Assembly (NCBI RefSeq): GCF_000002595.2
Contig: NC_057016.1
Span: 2,000,515 to 2,064,514, forward strand
Source of the DNA: Chlamydomonas reinhardtii
Taxonomy: Eukaryota > Chlorophyta > Chlorophyceae > Chlamydomonadales > Chlamydomonadaceae
Direction: 5' to 3'
DNA length: 64,000 bases
The position numbers were made by a program, and so were the translations under genes. The notes under the pieces were generated by a model. That model did not search any database. It was not told the DNA's origin and saw nothing but the letters and a program-made list of their open reading frames with translations. How positions within the stretch are numbered: position 1 is the first letter of the stretch; every line of letters starts with the position of its first letter. Of this stretch, positions 52,525 through 64,000 are shown in pieces.

Positions 52525-55500
52525 ATGGTGCTCAAACATTTCCGCCGCGCACCAGCGGTGGCCGCTGTCGCCGTCGCACTGGCGGTCGTGGCGATGGTGT
52601 GTGCGCCCCGCACGGTGCACGCTCGCGCTGCGGCAGCCCTAAGCTCCGCTAACAACGAGGCAAGTAATATGTTTGCATATGAAACATCTTCAGTTGCACA
52701 TGGGGGCAGGCCGTTGCCAGTCTGACGTGACCCGGGCTGGCCCAGCCATGCCATCGTTTCCACCTGCGTACGCTGAATGTCGCGACTTTCGCTTTTCATG
52801 CCTCAGACCACAACCAACGGTCGCGCTCTGCTCGACACCTCCAGCACCTCGCCGAACCCCGCGGCCTTCTTCGAGATGCTGCCGTTCACTGCCAAGGCCG
52901 TGTCCCTGTCCATGGTCAGCATCCCTCGCACCCGCAAGTACGTCCAGGGCTGGCGCCGCGTAAGCTCTACGTGGAAGATCATGGCCGGTACAATAGACCT
53001 CGACACCGGCGTGGTGAGAATATAAATTGGTATGAAGACCTGGAAATGCCCTCCGTAAACACGGTCAGCATGATACAGCCGGCTGAAAACCCTCCCTGCC
53101 TTACTTGTTACCTGTTTACACCTACCGACCCCCCCCCATTCCCCCGGTCATTCCCCTCCTACAGACCACGGGCTATGCGCCAGGCATTGCGATTGGTTGC
53201 AGCGGTGCGGGCGTGGCGGAATACACAGCGCAATCCTTGCCTTGGTTGGGCACGTTTGGGCACAATCGGCTTCTGTGCCTGAGTTGTACGGTATTGAACC
53301 TATATCAGCCGATCCGGTTACTAAGGCGGCGTTGATGCTTGGATTCGTTTCTACTGCGTGATCCCCAGGCCCCATCATGATGGAGGACGGCGCCCCTCTG
53401 TACGTGGGAGGCGAGTTCGGAAACTCTGGCAAGAAGCCCGCCAACATTGATGCTCGCACCTTCATCACGGCAAGTGACGCATTGCTGGTGCTAGCTGATT
53501 TCGACTGCTCCGCCGTGCCGCCGTGCTAGCTGAATTTGCCAACAGAGGAGCTGTCACGCCTGAGTACCCCAGCGCCCGGCCTGCTTGGCTGCTTCTATAC
53601 GCTGGCAGCCTCCACTCGTAAGATTGCTCAGGTGCTGCCTTAGTAATCCTGATATCCCTCGCCTTGTCCTTCTCTCATGTTCCGCATGCAGCGCTTCGAC
53701 CCCACCACGGGAACGTACACCCCCGTGGGCAAACTGAGTGTCCCGCGCTGGTACCCGAGTGCCCTTCGTCTGAATGACGGCAAGGTACGGGCCACGCCAT
53801 CCCCTGTGCCACGCCGTATAGCAGGGGATGCATGTGAGCGGCGGCACCCGTTTAATCGAGGTACTATCTCCACGCAAGCAAGCCGCCCTTATTGCTGGAG
53901 TGCCCTGCTACGTATACGAACCCTTACCGTATTAATACATCTCGTTTCCACCGCCGGCTCAGGTCCTTGTGGTGGGCGGCACCGCAAACTCCGACAAGGG
54001 CCCCGCCTACAGCTACTCTGAGCTGTGGGACTCCAACAACCCCACCGCGCCCACCGTGCCCGTGGCCCACCCCACCGGCTTCGCTGCGACCATGGGACTT
54101 AACTAGTGAGATGGCGTGCGTGTGCATGTATGCCCAAAACTGTGCAAACCGCGGTTCTCCCCATCCTCCGCTTCTGGACTTGCAGCGCGCTTCCCCATCA
54201 GCTTTGCTAACCCCCGTGTGCTGGCCCTGCATGTGCCCCGCAGCTACCCCTTCATGGCCCTTCTGCCTAACCGCGAAATCCTGTGGTGGGGCAACCGCGG
54301 CGGCTCCATCACGTCCGGTGACTCCCCGTTCAAGACCATCCTCGACCTGCCACCCCTGCCTGACAGCTACGGCCCGTAAGTCACTTGGTGCATGCTGGCC
54401 TGCTGCCCCTGTTCAACGCCGAACATGGTGTGCCCGTACGCCAAAACCACGATGCATCTTACTTGAGCCGCATGCAATTGTTCGGACTGGTCATGCCGCC
54501 CGCAGGTGGCACACCATGTACCCCTACACCGCCACCGTCGTGTTGCACGCACTGCGCCCAAGCGCCACTACCGGCGTCTACGACACCTTCTCCTTCACCA
54601 TCTTTGGCGGCCAGAACCCCAAGAAGGTCGGGTCCAACACACCCGCGTGTGACAAGTCCGCCCGCCTGGACTTCACCTACTGCGGCCCCTCCAAGACCGA
54701 CATCTGCATCGTGAACGGAGGGTGAGCAGTCAGTCGCACCGTACCGTAGTATTTCCAACCCTTCCCTTCCCTTCCGCCTCACGCACTCTTCCCCTGAACC
54801 CCGCCCTGCCCATCCCATGAACCTACCCCACTGTGTCCCGCAGCTGGCAGATCGAGACCATGCCCGACCGCCGCCTGCTGGCAGATGCCATCAGTAAGTG
54901 TTAACTCTGAAGGCGAGATGCAATCGCTATATGGATGTGCATCAGTGCATTCTCGCCTGGTTCTTGAGCGCTCCCTCGGTGGCATGCTCTCTCCCTCCCA
55001 ACTTTACACGCACCTTACTTGCCCCCCGGGATACTGCCACGCGCAGTCCTCCCCAACGAGCGCATTTTCGTCCATGGCGGCGCCACGGTGCGTGCACGAG
55101 GCAGCATCAAGGGAAACGGATGCATGCAAGGAACTGCTAGCCGTGCTTGCTCTGACAGTCGTTTCGGCCAATACGGTAGCCTAGTTTGCGGTTGGAAGGT
55201 GCTGTGCATCTCTCAATTATGGCCCGTTATTCCTTCTTGAGGCCTCACGTACACCACTGCCTCACGGTTTGATATCGCAGACCGGCCGTGCCGGAGTGTC
55301 AGGCCGGGGCCACAAGGCCAATAACGGCGCCCCCGTGTCATTCGCCTACGACCCCAGCAAGCCCCAGGGCAACCGTTATCAAACCACCGAACAAATCGGT
55401 AAATGTTGCATAATGTTTCCATGCATGGCTTCGTGTTACAAGCAAGTGTGCGTGGGGAGGGGGGGATTGTGAAAATATTGATACCCTAGGTAAAGAGCTT

Positions 55501-57357
55501 AAACCGGATCCTGGATCCCGGGCGTCACGTTCACAGCGCCCCGTGTAGGGAACGGGGGGATGCAGCCGGGCAGGGTTGGGCGGAAAGCCGTGTGACCAGG
55601 GTAAAAGTGCAAGAATATGGCTGTACCCTAACGGGCAGATAGGAAAGTGCCCAGCATACCGTACACTTGCAAAAGACACACTGCCCTACAGTACGCCCCG
55701 CTCGATCGCATGTCGCAGTAGATTTGCATAACCTCCGGCGGTAGGTTCAGCCATCCCTCCGGCCAAGTACCATTATGGCTGTGTGCAAATTGTTTGACAT
55801 GGCCCGGTTGCGACATGCGACATGTGACATAGCAACATACCCATACCGACATACCCAGACTCGCCCACATTTGCATAGCTACGCGTACTGGAGCTCATTC
55901 AAGTAACATCTCCCAGCTTTGCGGCGGTGCATTGCGCTAGCATAGCCACAAGCTCCTCCCACTGGCCGCACCCTACGCCACGCCACTACCACCGTGGCAA
56001 CCGTGACACGTTTTGTTGTGTGCCACGGCGTTCCACGCTTACCAGAGGCATACTGAATACATCCACAATATGTTTGGCGGGTTTGGATGCGTTTGGGCGG
56101 TATGTGCATTATGTCGCAATGTCGTATGTCGCAGTTCACAAGTCCACATGTCGCAACCTGACCATGTCAAATAACTTGCAAGCTGCTATATGTTCGAGAC
56201 TCGCAACTAATACCTCGCACCGTGCGTGCCCCACACCCGTGCCCCGCACCCCAACATACGGTGATCGTCTGCAGTTGTGATGCGCTCCTACCACTCCACC
56301 GCGTGCCTGGACATCACCGGACAGATCCTCTCTTCCGGATGCGACGAGTGCGGCCTGCCTGTGGTAGGACGGTGATGTATATATACCTGGCCCTGCGTAC
56401 CATGATGAACAGGAGCTGTCTGAACTCCGTCCGTATGCCTAGCTAGGCTGCTCATTCATGGTATGCTCAGAGCCGTGTGTCACACTAGGTTGCGGTACGG
56501 CGGCCAAATTGTGCCTGCAGCCAGCAGGGCGGCCCCTACTTAGCCAGCATTTGTTACCGTTCACCAAGAGCGAGTACTGATTGCGGCTCCCTTTACGTGT
56601 CGCCCCCGCCCTTCTCCAGCCTTCTGGCTATGAGGGCAAGATCCAGCCTAACCCTACAGGAGACTACGAGTACCGCCTAACGATGGGCACACCCGCCGAG
56701 ATCAAGGGCGTGGACCGCCCCGTGATCACTTCGGCCCCTGACGTCATTTATCGCGGAGGGTGAGTCTCTGGGGTCTTGGGGGTGGGTGGGAGGGGGCAGC
56801 TAAAATTGTACCTTGCACGCGGGCGACTTGTAAGGGGATACCTTGGTTCCTTCCAGCGCGCCCCAGACACCCCTGAACCGTGTGCTGGTGGCGCTGTTCA
56901 CGTGTCCTTCTCCTGCAGCACGTTCGAGGTGACCTACACCTACGCCGGCACTGGCATCACCGGTGTCGCCCTCACCACGCCCTGCGCCTCCACCCATTGC
57001 ATCAACATGAACCAGCGCGTGGTTGTGCTGGTGAGCGAAACTTATCCTTATTACCTGCTGCCTTTGTTGCTGCTGGCCCCGCTTACTCCGTAACATGTCA
57101 CACCGTCGCACTCCGTTAATCACCACCGCTCCTTCCTTTCCGTCATAACCCGTGCCTCCTGCCCTTATTTACGCACGCGCCCGCAGCCCTACACCGTCGA
57201 CACCGCCACCAGCACCATCACCGTCACCGCCCCGCCCGCTGCCCAGCACGGCGTTGCGCCCCGCGGCGAGTACGTGCTGTGGCTGCTGGGTGACGAGGTC
57301 GGACAGTTTGGCAAGACCTACAGCCAGGGCCACTGGGTCACACTGAAGGAGGCCTAG
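52525..57357 (+). CDS. copper-radical oxidase (glyoxal/galactose oxidase-like), copy A
   Basis: Fifteen exons: 52525-52659, 52807-53013, 53165-53204, 53369-53469, 53692-53784, 53963-54105, 54244-54375, 54506-54721, 54844-54893, 55047-55087, 55281-55398, 56275-56363, 56620-56759, 56919-57030, 57187-57357; 595 residues. A signal peptide is followed by a kelch propeller and a C-terminal DUF1929-like domain. The Cys-Tyr cofactor and copper ligands are present: C126 (IAIGCSGPIMMEDG), Y182 (VPRWYPSALRLNDGK), Y431-H432 (MRSYHSTACLD) and H528 (ASTHCINMNQR). Spacings of 56, 249 and 96 resemble fungal glyoxal oxidase. It is expected to oxidise an aldehyde or alcohol outside the cell and release H2O2. 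Introns 1 and 4 use GC donors. There is no Pro-rich hinge, unlike copy B. TGTAA at 57482. Confidence 0.9.
55793..56171. mobile_element. MITE in oxidase copy A intron 11
   Basis: Ends TTTGACATGGCCCGGTTGCG (55793) and, as reverse complement, TTTGACATGGTCAGGTTGCG (56171) match at most positions. Inside are many GCGACATG/CATGTCGC repeats. The element explains why this intron is 876 bp, against 157 bp in copy B. Confidence 0.7.
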
Positions 57358-57481
57358 TGGTGTGAGCACAATAAATGTCATGTAGCAGAGGGTTATTCCT
57401 TGACCGCCCATGCCGCGGACCAGTTCTATAGAGCTCATATGGTCAAGAGGGGCTGGGTGCCCTTGCCTTCAATCACTTGGT

Positions 57482-57486
57482 TGTAA
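57482..57486 (+). terminator. TGTAA poly(A) signal of oxidase copy A
   Basis: TGTAA 125 bp after the stop codon. Confidence 0.55.
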
Positions 57487-58047
57487 ACTAACGTGTCGTT
57501 CCGTTGTCTAGTCGGATTGGGTTAGGGGGGTGCCTGCAACCATTGGCCATGAGGGGCCACGCACAGCGGCACTGTCTCGGGACACGTGGTATCAGATTGG
57601 CGCGCATCCCTACCAATCAACAGGGGTTCCCTACGATGATCAGGGGTCTTACTTCTCCTCCCCCGGCGTGTTCTAGCCAGCCGGCCCCCTCATTTACACG
57701 AGCTCATGCCGTCCAGTTGTTCACCACTCTCACACGATCAAGACGCTGCTACACATGCGTTACTGTACTCATAGACACAGACTCCCGTTCCTCATGCATG
57801 CTGCCATCAACTGCACAGACCACACACCGTACTTGAAGCGAAGTACCGTAACCTACCATGCGCTGTCGGTTGACACCATGCAGCAGGGATGGGCAACACC
57901 ACAGCGAGCGAGTAGGCAATGGAACCAGTGGTGCACGTGTACCGCATGCACCGACCGTGCATGTTAGTAGGTAGGGTCGCACCCTTAGAATGATGCGTTG
58001 CCAGATGTCGGGAGGGAACACTAGGAACATGAAGCACGGAAACACCC
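57487..58047. other. intergenic, nothing recognised
   Basis: Short chance frames only. Confidence 0.4.
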
Positions 58048-58294
58048 AGTGCTCGTATCTTCCATCTACACTGTAGAAATCTGTCCAAAATCCGCCGAAG
58101 GCGGAGAAAATTTTTGGGTTTGGATGCCGCGCATCTACGCAGGTGTAGACGTTTTGGGCCGGGTTTGGCGCAGAAATGGGGGAAGCGTAGACGTTTTGGG
58201 GGGCTTGGGGGCTTAAATGTAGATGCCACGGTCAGGGTCATCTACGCATGTGTAGATGCCGGGTGCCTGAGGGCATCTACAAGATACGAGCACT
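58048..58294. mobile_element. Mutator-like MITE with 10-bp target duplication
   Basis: Perfect 14-bp terminal inverted repeat AGTGCTCGTATCTT / AAGATACGAGCACT. It is flanked by a perfect 10-bp direct repeat GGAAACACCC (58038-58047 and 58295-58304). The interior has repeated CATCTACGCA..TGTAGA palindromes near both ends. A 247-bp non-coding body with a 9-11-bp target duplication is characteristic of non-autonomous Mutator-like elements. Confidence 0.9.
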
Positions 58295-58304
58295 GGAAAC
58301 ACCC

Positions 58305-59130
58305 TGGTATAACTTCCATACGGCGCCTTCCTTGCTCAAAGCCTCAGAAGTGCCAGCTAGCACGGTTAGTAGCAGAGGTTTGCCGGGATGGACTCGCCCA
58401 GTAGTCATCGGCACGGGCGGTGAGGGCGCGGGCGTGAGGGGCAAGTCATCAGGAAGGAGCGCGGTTGCACTGTCTTCCAGCTGCAGTAGGACACTCCACC
58501 GCCAAGGGTGATCACCATGCACTAGGCGTGCGTGTGTGCGCCGGAAGTACCCAGTCCCCACACGCCTGTGACACACGCGGGACCCAGCGCGACATGCCGG
58601 GTGGTACATCGCGCTCCGGGCCATGGAGGTATACGGTTGATATGCAGCACGGGCACGTGAAGGTCGGATAATGCTTGGGCGGGTCGGAGGGACCGAGAGT
58701 CCGAGACATTACCGACAGCCGACAGCCCGACACGTCGTTTCCGGAATCAACGAACGGCCCTCAGCACGACACGTGCTGTCCGACGACCTGAAATGACGGT
58801 TGGATTTTTCTCCTGGCGCAGATGCAGCGGGATTCATAACGAGGTATTTAAACTTGATGTAACTGTGTGTCCTTTCTTTCTGCGGCGTGCCTCGCGTGTT
58901 CCCTTGTGTCAGACTAGGAAATGTTCATGCGCGGCCCATCACGTTATGGCGTTATAAAATGAGGACGGCCGCTAACCATAAAGTCATTATCCTCTTTAAC
59001 TTCAACACAGCTGAGGCGCCTCAACCCTTAGTCGACACTCGCCGAGCACGTTCGCGGCTCACCATCCTACCTCGGAGCACCGCGGCACCACGCCGCAGGG
59101 TGACTGCCCTTTCCTGAGCTCCTGAGTAAC
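58305..59130. promoter_or_regulatory. promoter region of oxidase copy B
   Basis: Upstream of the ATG at 59131. It contains CGACAGCCGACAGCCCGACA-type short direct repeats near 58709-58735 and an AT-rich patch with GGTATTTAAA near 58842. No exon is supported. Confidence 0.4.
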
Positions 59131-62100
59131 ATGCGAGGCATACCAAGCATGTGTAATACCTCACGACGCAAAGCGATCTCCCTCACGCTTAGCTGCGTGC
59201 TAAAGGCAGGGTTGGCCATCGCCATCCTTACGGCGATGCCGTTCGCTCAGGGGCGCGCCGCGTTTTCACTGGGCTCTGCGGACGCCGAGGTGGGTCAATA
59301 TTATGAAGCGATGCTCAACGCTGCGCTGTGCATGCCTTGTTGAGTGTACACGAAGTTGGGACGTCTTGTCACATCCTAATGCTGGCACTCAACTCATACC
59401 GGACCTGCCGACAACCGCTGATACGGGCCGTGCTGCTCGTCCATCACTTTCCAGACCTTCCTAGTAAACCTCTCATGCCCTCATCCCACACCACACAGAC
59501 CACTTCCAGCGCCGGCCGCAGCCTGCTACAGGCAGCCCTCCCACCATCTCCCAAGCCGCCCGGCCTGCCCAAGCCACCTCCCAAGCCCCCGGGCCTGCCC
59601 AAGCCGCCGCCAAAGCCACCTAGCCCCCCGCCCAGCCCGCCTAAGCCTCCATCACCCTTCCCGCCTTCTCCTCCTCCCTCGCCCCCACCCCCACTGCCGC
59701 CGTTCCCCCCGCTGGCCCCGGGCTCTCCCGATCCCGCTGCCTACTTTGCGGCTCTGCCCTTTAATGCCAAGGTCATTTCGCTGTCGATGGCTAGCATCCC
59801 TCGCACTCGAAAGTACGTCCAAGGCTGGCGCCGCATCAATTCAGCATGGACGCTCATGGCCGGCACCATTGATCTCGACACCGGCGTGGTGAGCAATTGA
59901 CGCGTGATTTCTCGGAAGGCAGAGCCGCTGAACCTGTGTGACGTGACGCATTCAGTTGCAATGATTGTCCCTGTATCTGCCTGATGCGTGCCGGCGACGG
60001 CGATGGGTTTCATAGTACCGTACTGAAGCTGGGAATGATTGCTCATGGGGTTTGAAGGGGCGACTGAATGCCGTCCGACCCTGCAGAGCGCGCGGCCTAC
60101 CCGAACTATCCACCCTGTCCCCTCATCCTTAACAACAACTTATTGGTCCCATCCCGCATGGCGGCCTACTATGCCAACCCTCACAGACGACCGGCTACGT
60201 TCCGGGCACAGCCATCGGCTGCAGTGGTGCGTAAATGCAGTGCGTGCGTGGCCTGTTGTGCTTCATGCGGCGGGTTCTGGCCCATGCATGTCGCGCAATC
60301 CAGGCGAAAACACCGATGTTGGCAGCAAAACAATCTCGTTGGAAGCCGTGATCGCACGCAAATGGCTAATGAACATCTATCCGCGCATCCACAGGCCCCA
60401 TCATGTTGGAGGATGGATCCATTGTTTACGTGGGCGGCGAATTTGGCAACTCCGGCAGCAAGCCCGCCAACGTAGATGGGCGTTTCAGTACCACGGTAAG
60501 GGTTGAATGGGGCCGGAAAGGTGGTCATACTTGCACACCGCGCCGGCATGTGCCAGAAACACAGCCAGCGATCCCAGTTTACCATTGTTTGTGCTCTACT
60601 GAGGGCCGGATTCGCATGGTGCCAGCCACTTCGTTCCCGCGCGAACCCCACGCACACCACCGCTTACTTTATGCTTCATGACCTCTGCCCAACCCAAATC
60701 AACAGCGCTACGACCCCGCCACGGGCAAATACACCCGCATTGGCAGCCTGAGTGTGCCGCGCTGGTACCCCACCGCCCTCCGTTTGAACGACGGCAAGGT
60801 ACGTACATGCCGTACCGTATCGTACGGCAGCAGCGCGTGGCTGAGGTGCTTTTCGTGTTGTGTGGGGCTACCGTCTCCATCTACCGGCCTTTGCCGTGCA
60901 ACCCTACCTGGTCTGTGTACCTGACTTGGCTGTTGGTTGTTAACTAACGCACCCGCGTCTGCGCGTCCACACGCACATTCAGGTCCTTGTGGTGGGAGGC
61001 ACCGCGGACGCCGACAAGGGCCCCGCCTACAGCTACTCTGAGCTGTGGGACTCCAACAACCCCACCGCGCCCACCGTGCCCGTGGCCCACCCCACCGGCT
61101 TCGCCGCAAACATGGGCCTGAACTAGTGAGTGTGCGTCCGGCGGCCGCCCATCGTAGGAGCATCACGCGCACTCTTCGCATCCATCATCCTCTGGACTTG
61201 CAGCGCGCTTCCCTAGAAGCTTTTCGAATCCCCGTGTGCCGGCCCTGCATGTGCCCCGCAGCTACCCCTTCATGGCCCTTCTGCCCAACCGCGAGATCTT
61301 GTGGTGGGGCAACCGCGGCGGCTCTATCACGTCCGGCGACTTCCCCTTTGACAAGATCATGGATCTGCCGCCCCTGCCTAGCAGCTACGGCCCGTGAGTC
61401 ATGGTTGGGAGTCCTTGCATGCTACCGCTACCTTGTTGCCTGCCTGTCTGCCTGCCTTGCTTCCATGCATGCGTGCATCCGGCTGTGCATCGCGTGCCCG
61501 TACGCCAAACGCGTCACCTGACTTGTGCCTCATGCAACTGTACGGACTGGTCATGCCGCCTGCAGGTGGCACACCATGTACCCCTACACCGCCACTGTGG
61601 CCCTGCACGCGCTGCGCCCCAACGCCGATGGCGTCTACAACACCTTCTCCTTCACCATCTTTGGCGGCCAGAACCCCGTCAAGGTCGGGCCCAATACGCC
61701 CGCGTGCGACAAGTCCGCCCGCCTGGACTTCACCTACTGCGGCGCCTCCATGACCGACATCTGCATTGTGCCTGGTGTGAACGGGTAAGCGCGTGCCACC
61801 CTGTCGCATACAGTCTCTTCGCATTCTCACACGCGCAAATGAGCTGCATGGCGCGCGACTGATCCATCCGCTCGCGTCTGCTGGTCATAACCCTTACTTG
61901 CCTGTCGCCATGGCTGCTGGCTGGTCGGTTGGGTCTCCTCGTGCTGCACACTACCTCTCGCTCTGCAGGCCACAATGCGGCTAGTAACACAGCCCGCTAC
62001 ACCGCCGCCCATCTTGCCCTTACACCCACAGCGACTGGCAGATTGAGCCCATGCCCGGCCGCCGCCTGTTAGCCGATGCAATCGGTGAGTGAGGCCTGGA

Positions 62101-63823
62101 AGTCGAAAGGATGTGGCGCGGAAACACGCCGTTTGCTCAGCTCGCGGAGACACAGTAGCGGGTTCTTGAAGTATCACATGACACCTGCCACCTTATCTTC
62201 TGCACCGTGCCCAAGTACTGTTCACACAGCGTCATGTACCCATGTGCCGCCGCCACATGCAGTGCTGCCTAACGAGCGCATCTTTGTGCACGGCGGAGCC
62301 ACGGTGAGGGTTTCAATTGCTCGTCATGCTATCATATGAGCCCCTGGCTTCACACATACACACGCACGTACACATGCACACGCACACATACACACATGCA
62401 CGCCCTCTTGCGTGATTCCTCCCCTTGAGCTCTCTCAACACATGCCCCTCACGTGGTCTCGTCTTGGCAACCGCAGACCGGCTATGCGGGTGTGACTGCA
62501 ACCGGCCTGAAGGCTGCCAACGGCGCCCCCGTGTCGTTGGTCTACGACCCAAGCAAGGCCGAGGGCGCACGTTACCAGACCACGGCGCCCGTGTGTGAGT
62601 AAAAGTGTATACCGTATGCACGATGCAGCGCAACCCTATCTTCCGTTCCATTGCACCCCATCCACGCGACATTACACAGTTGTCGTGCCATGCATCTAGC
62701 CCACCGCCCCTCGACCCGCCGTCCCGCCCCCATGCCATACATGTCTTCCAGTGATCATGCGCTCCTACCACTCCACCGCCTGCCTGGACGTCACCGGGCA
62801 AATCTTCTCGTCTGGCTGCGACGAGTGCGCCCTGCCTGTGGTGCGTGTGGATGTACGGTCACGGTTCGCACTGCAGGGTCTACTAAGTCTCTGAGGTAGC
62901 GTGATCCGTGCTCATACGGTATGAACGCACCTCTCACGGATGCCATAGAACCATACTTGCGCTGCTGTTTTGCTCCCGCTCCGCAGCCAGCCGGCTATGA
63001 AGGGCTCATCGACCCTAACCCCACGGGGGATTTCGACTACCGCCTCACCATGGGCACACCCGCCGAAATCAAGGACGTGGACCGACCCGTGATCACTTCG
63101 GCTCCTGACATCATTCACCGTGGAGGGTGAGCAGCAACAGGGCGAAGCCCCTCAGCTATAAACCCCTTTCTTTCCCACAAGCGGGTGTCCTGCATTGCTT
63201 GAATAGGTCGAATGTTGTCAATCTTGCTTCGTTCACTCCTTGGGCCCTAGCTATAGCAATAGCACGATTGCGGGTCCGGGGTCTTGATAGTTATGGTTCC
63301 GTGCTGACCCCAAGGCTGACCCTGCAACGACCTATGTTGCTCATGTTTCTGCATGCACCACCGCTTGTGTGTCCCTTCCTGCAGCACATTCGAGGTGACG
63401 TACACCTACACAGGGTCCGGCATCAAGGGTGTCACCCTCACCACGCCATGTTCGTCGACCCACGCCATCGACATGAACCAGCGCGTGGTTGTGCTGGTGA
63501 GAGCAATGTACCTCCTACTGCCTTCGCTGCGTGCTGGCCCCGCTGCCTCCGCAATGCGTCACGCCGTTGCCTTTCCATCACCACCGCTCCTTACTTACCG
63601 TAATTCCGTGATAACCCGTGCGCCCTGCCCTTATTTACGCACGCGCCCGCAGCCCTACACCGTCAACACCGCCACCAACACCATCACCGTCACCGCCCCT
63701 CCCGCGGCCCAGCACGGCGTGGCCGCCCGCGGCGAGTACGTGCTGTGGCTGCTGGGTGACGAGGTCGGGCAGTTTGGCAAGACCTACAGCCAGGGCCACT
63801 GGGTCACACTGAAGGAGGCCTAG
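59131..63823 (+). CDS. copper-radical oxidase (glyoxal/galactose oxidase-like), copy B with Pro-rich hinge
   Basis: Fifteen exons in the same phases as copy A: 59131-59289, 59499-59888, 60187-60226, 60395-60495, 60706-60798, 60983-61125, 61262-61393, 61566-61784, 62032-62084, 62263-62303, 62477-62594, 62752-62840, 62987-63126, 63385-63496, 63653-63823; 666 residues. The signal peptide core is LAIAILTAMPFAQGRA; a second ATG at 59149 could also serve. Exon 2 adds a hinge of about 60 residues of KPPGLPKPPPKPP and SPPPSPP units, expected to be hydroxylated and glycosylated. Active-site residues C195, Y251, Y502-H503 and H599 are all kept. All introns can be read with GT donors here. It is a tandem duplicate of copy A, also seen as the relic exon at 45.9 kb. 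Confidence 0.92.
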
Positions 63824-64000
63824 TGGTGTGAGCAGCTTGAATGTATGGTGAACCCTCCCTTTCCACATTCATGCGTATGCATGCGATCTTGTTTTCGCTG
63901 TTCGATGTACTTCATGCCTTCTATGCCTACCCTTTATTCATAGCTCAGTGTTGCTTGACATTAGATAAGTGCCTCCCCCCGGGAGCATTCGTGGCGAACA
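63824..64000. other. 3' UTR of oxidase copy B
   Basis: Downstream of the stop. No TGTAA is seen before the window ends, so the poly(A) site probably lies outside. Confidence 0.4.

Noticed and set aside
54116-54240. Protein-like text upstream of oxidase exon 7 (ANPRVLALHVPRS)
   Set aside because: Using it needs an acceptor that breaks phase with exon 6. The YYPFMALLPN join matches glyoxal oxidases, so it stays intronic and is reported only as a conserved intron block.

Overview
The window looks like nuclear DNA of a volvocine green alga (Chlamydomonas/Volvox relative). It is GC-rich with C-ending codon preference, genes have many short introns, TGTAA poly(A) signals follow the reading frames, hydroxyproline-type SPPPSPP spacers are common, and there are plastid ELIP and acyl carrier protein genes. 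Gene models below were built by hand from splice sites; in every complete model the exon phases join and the summed length is a multiple of three.

Layout. (1) 0.8-8.1 kb, minus: a 10-exon P-loop ATPase gene with Walker A and B, carrying a 5'-truncated LINE in an intron. (2) 8.6-9.9 kb, minus: the C-terminal part of a Fanzor (eukaryotic TnpB-like, RNA-guided nuclease) with zinc ribbon, RuvC-III motif and a C-terminal nuclear localisation signal; the N-terminal part is absent. (3) 10.9-14.2 kb, minus: an early light-induced protein (ELIP) gene whose fourth intron holds a 1.3-kb near-perfect palindrome, each arm encoding a Cys-rich protein. (4) 14.5-19.8 kb, minus: a CS/PIH1-like domain fused to a HIF-prolyl-hydroxylase-like 2-oxoglutarate oxygenase. 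(5) 20-40 kb: mostly secreted or cell-wall genes: a Cys/Pro-rich membrane-anchored protein (+), an unknown secreted protein (-), a Pro-rich kelch protein (+), a protein with a beta-rich head, a Pro-rich shaft and a Gly-Tyr tail (-), and an EGF-exostosin GT47 glycosyltransferase (+). (6) 40-46 kb: a repeat-rich stretch, the plastid acyl carrier protein gene (-) and a lone relic exon. (7) 46.6-52.2 kb: a near full-length but decayed LINE (-). (8) 52.5-63.8 kb: two tandem copper-radical (glyoxal/galactose) oxidase genes (+), 15 exons each, only the second with a Pro-rich hinge.

Working picture: the right two thirds is a neighbourhood of extracellular-matrix genes (structural Hyp-rich proteins, a glycosyltransferase, cross-linking-type copper oxidases) shaped by tandem duplication and by insertion of LINEs, MITEs and fold-back repeats. 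No rRNA, tRNA or CRISPR array was seen.
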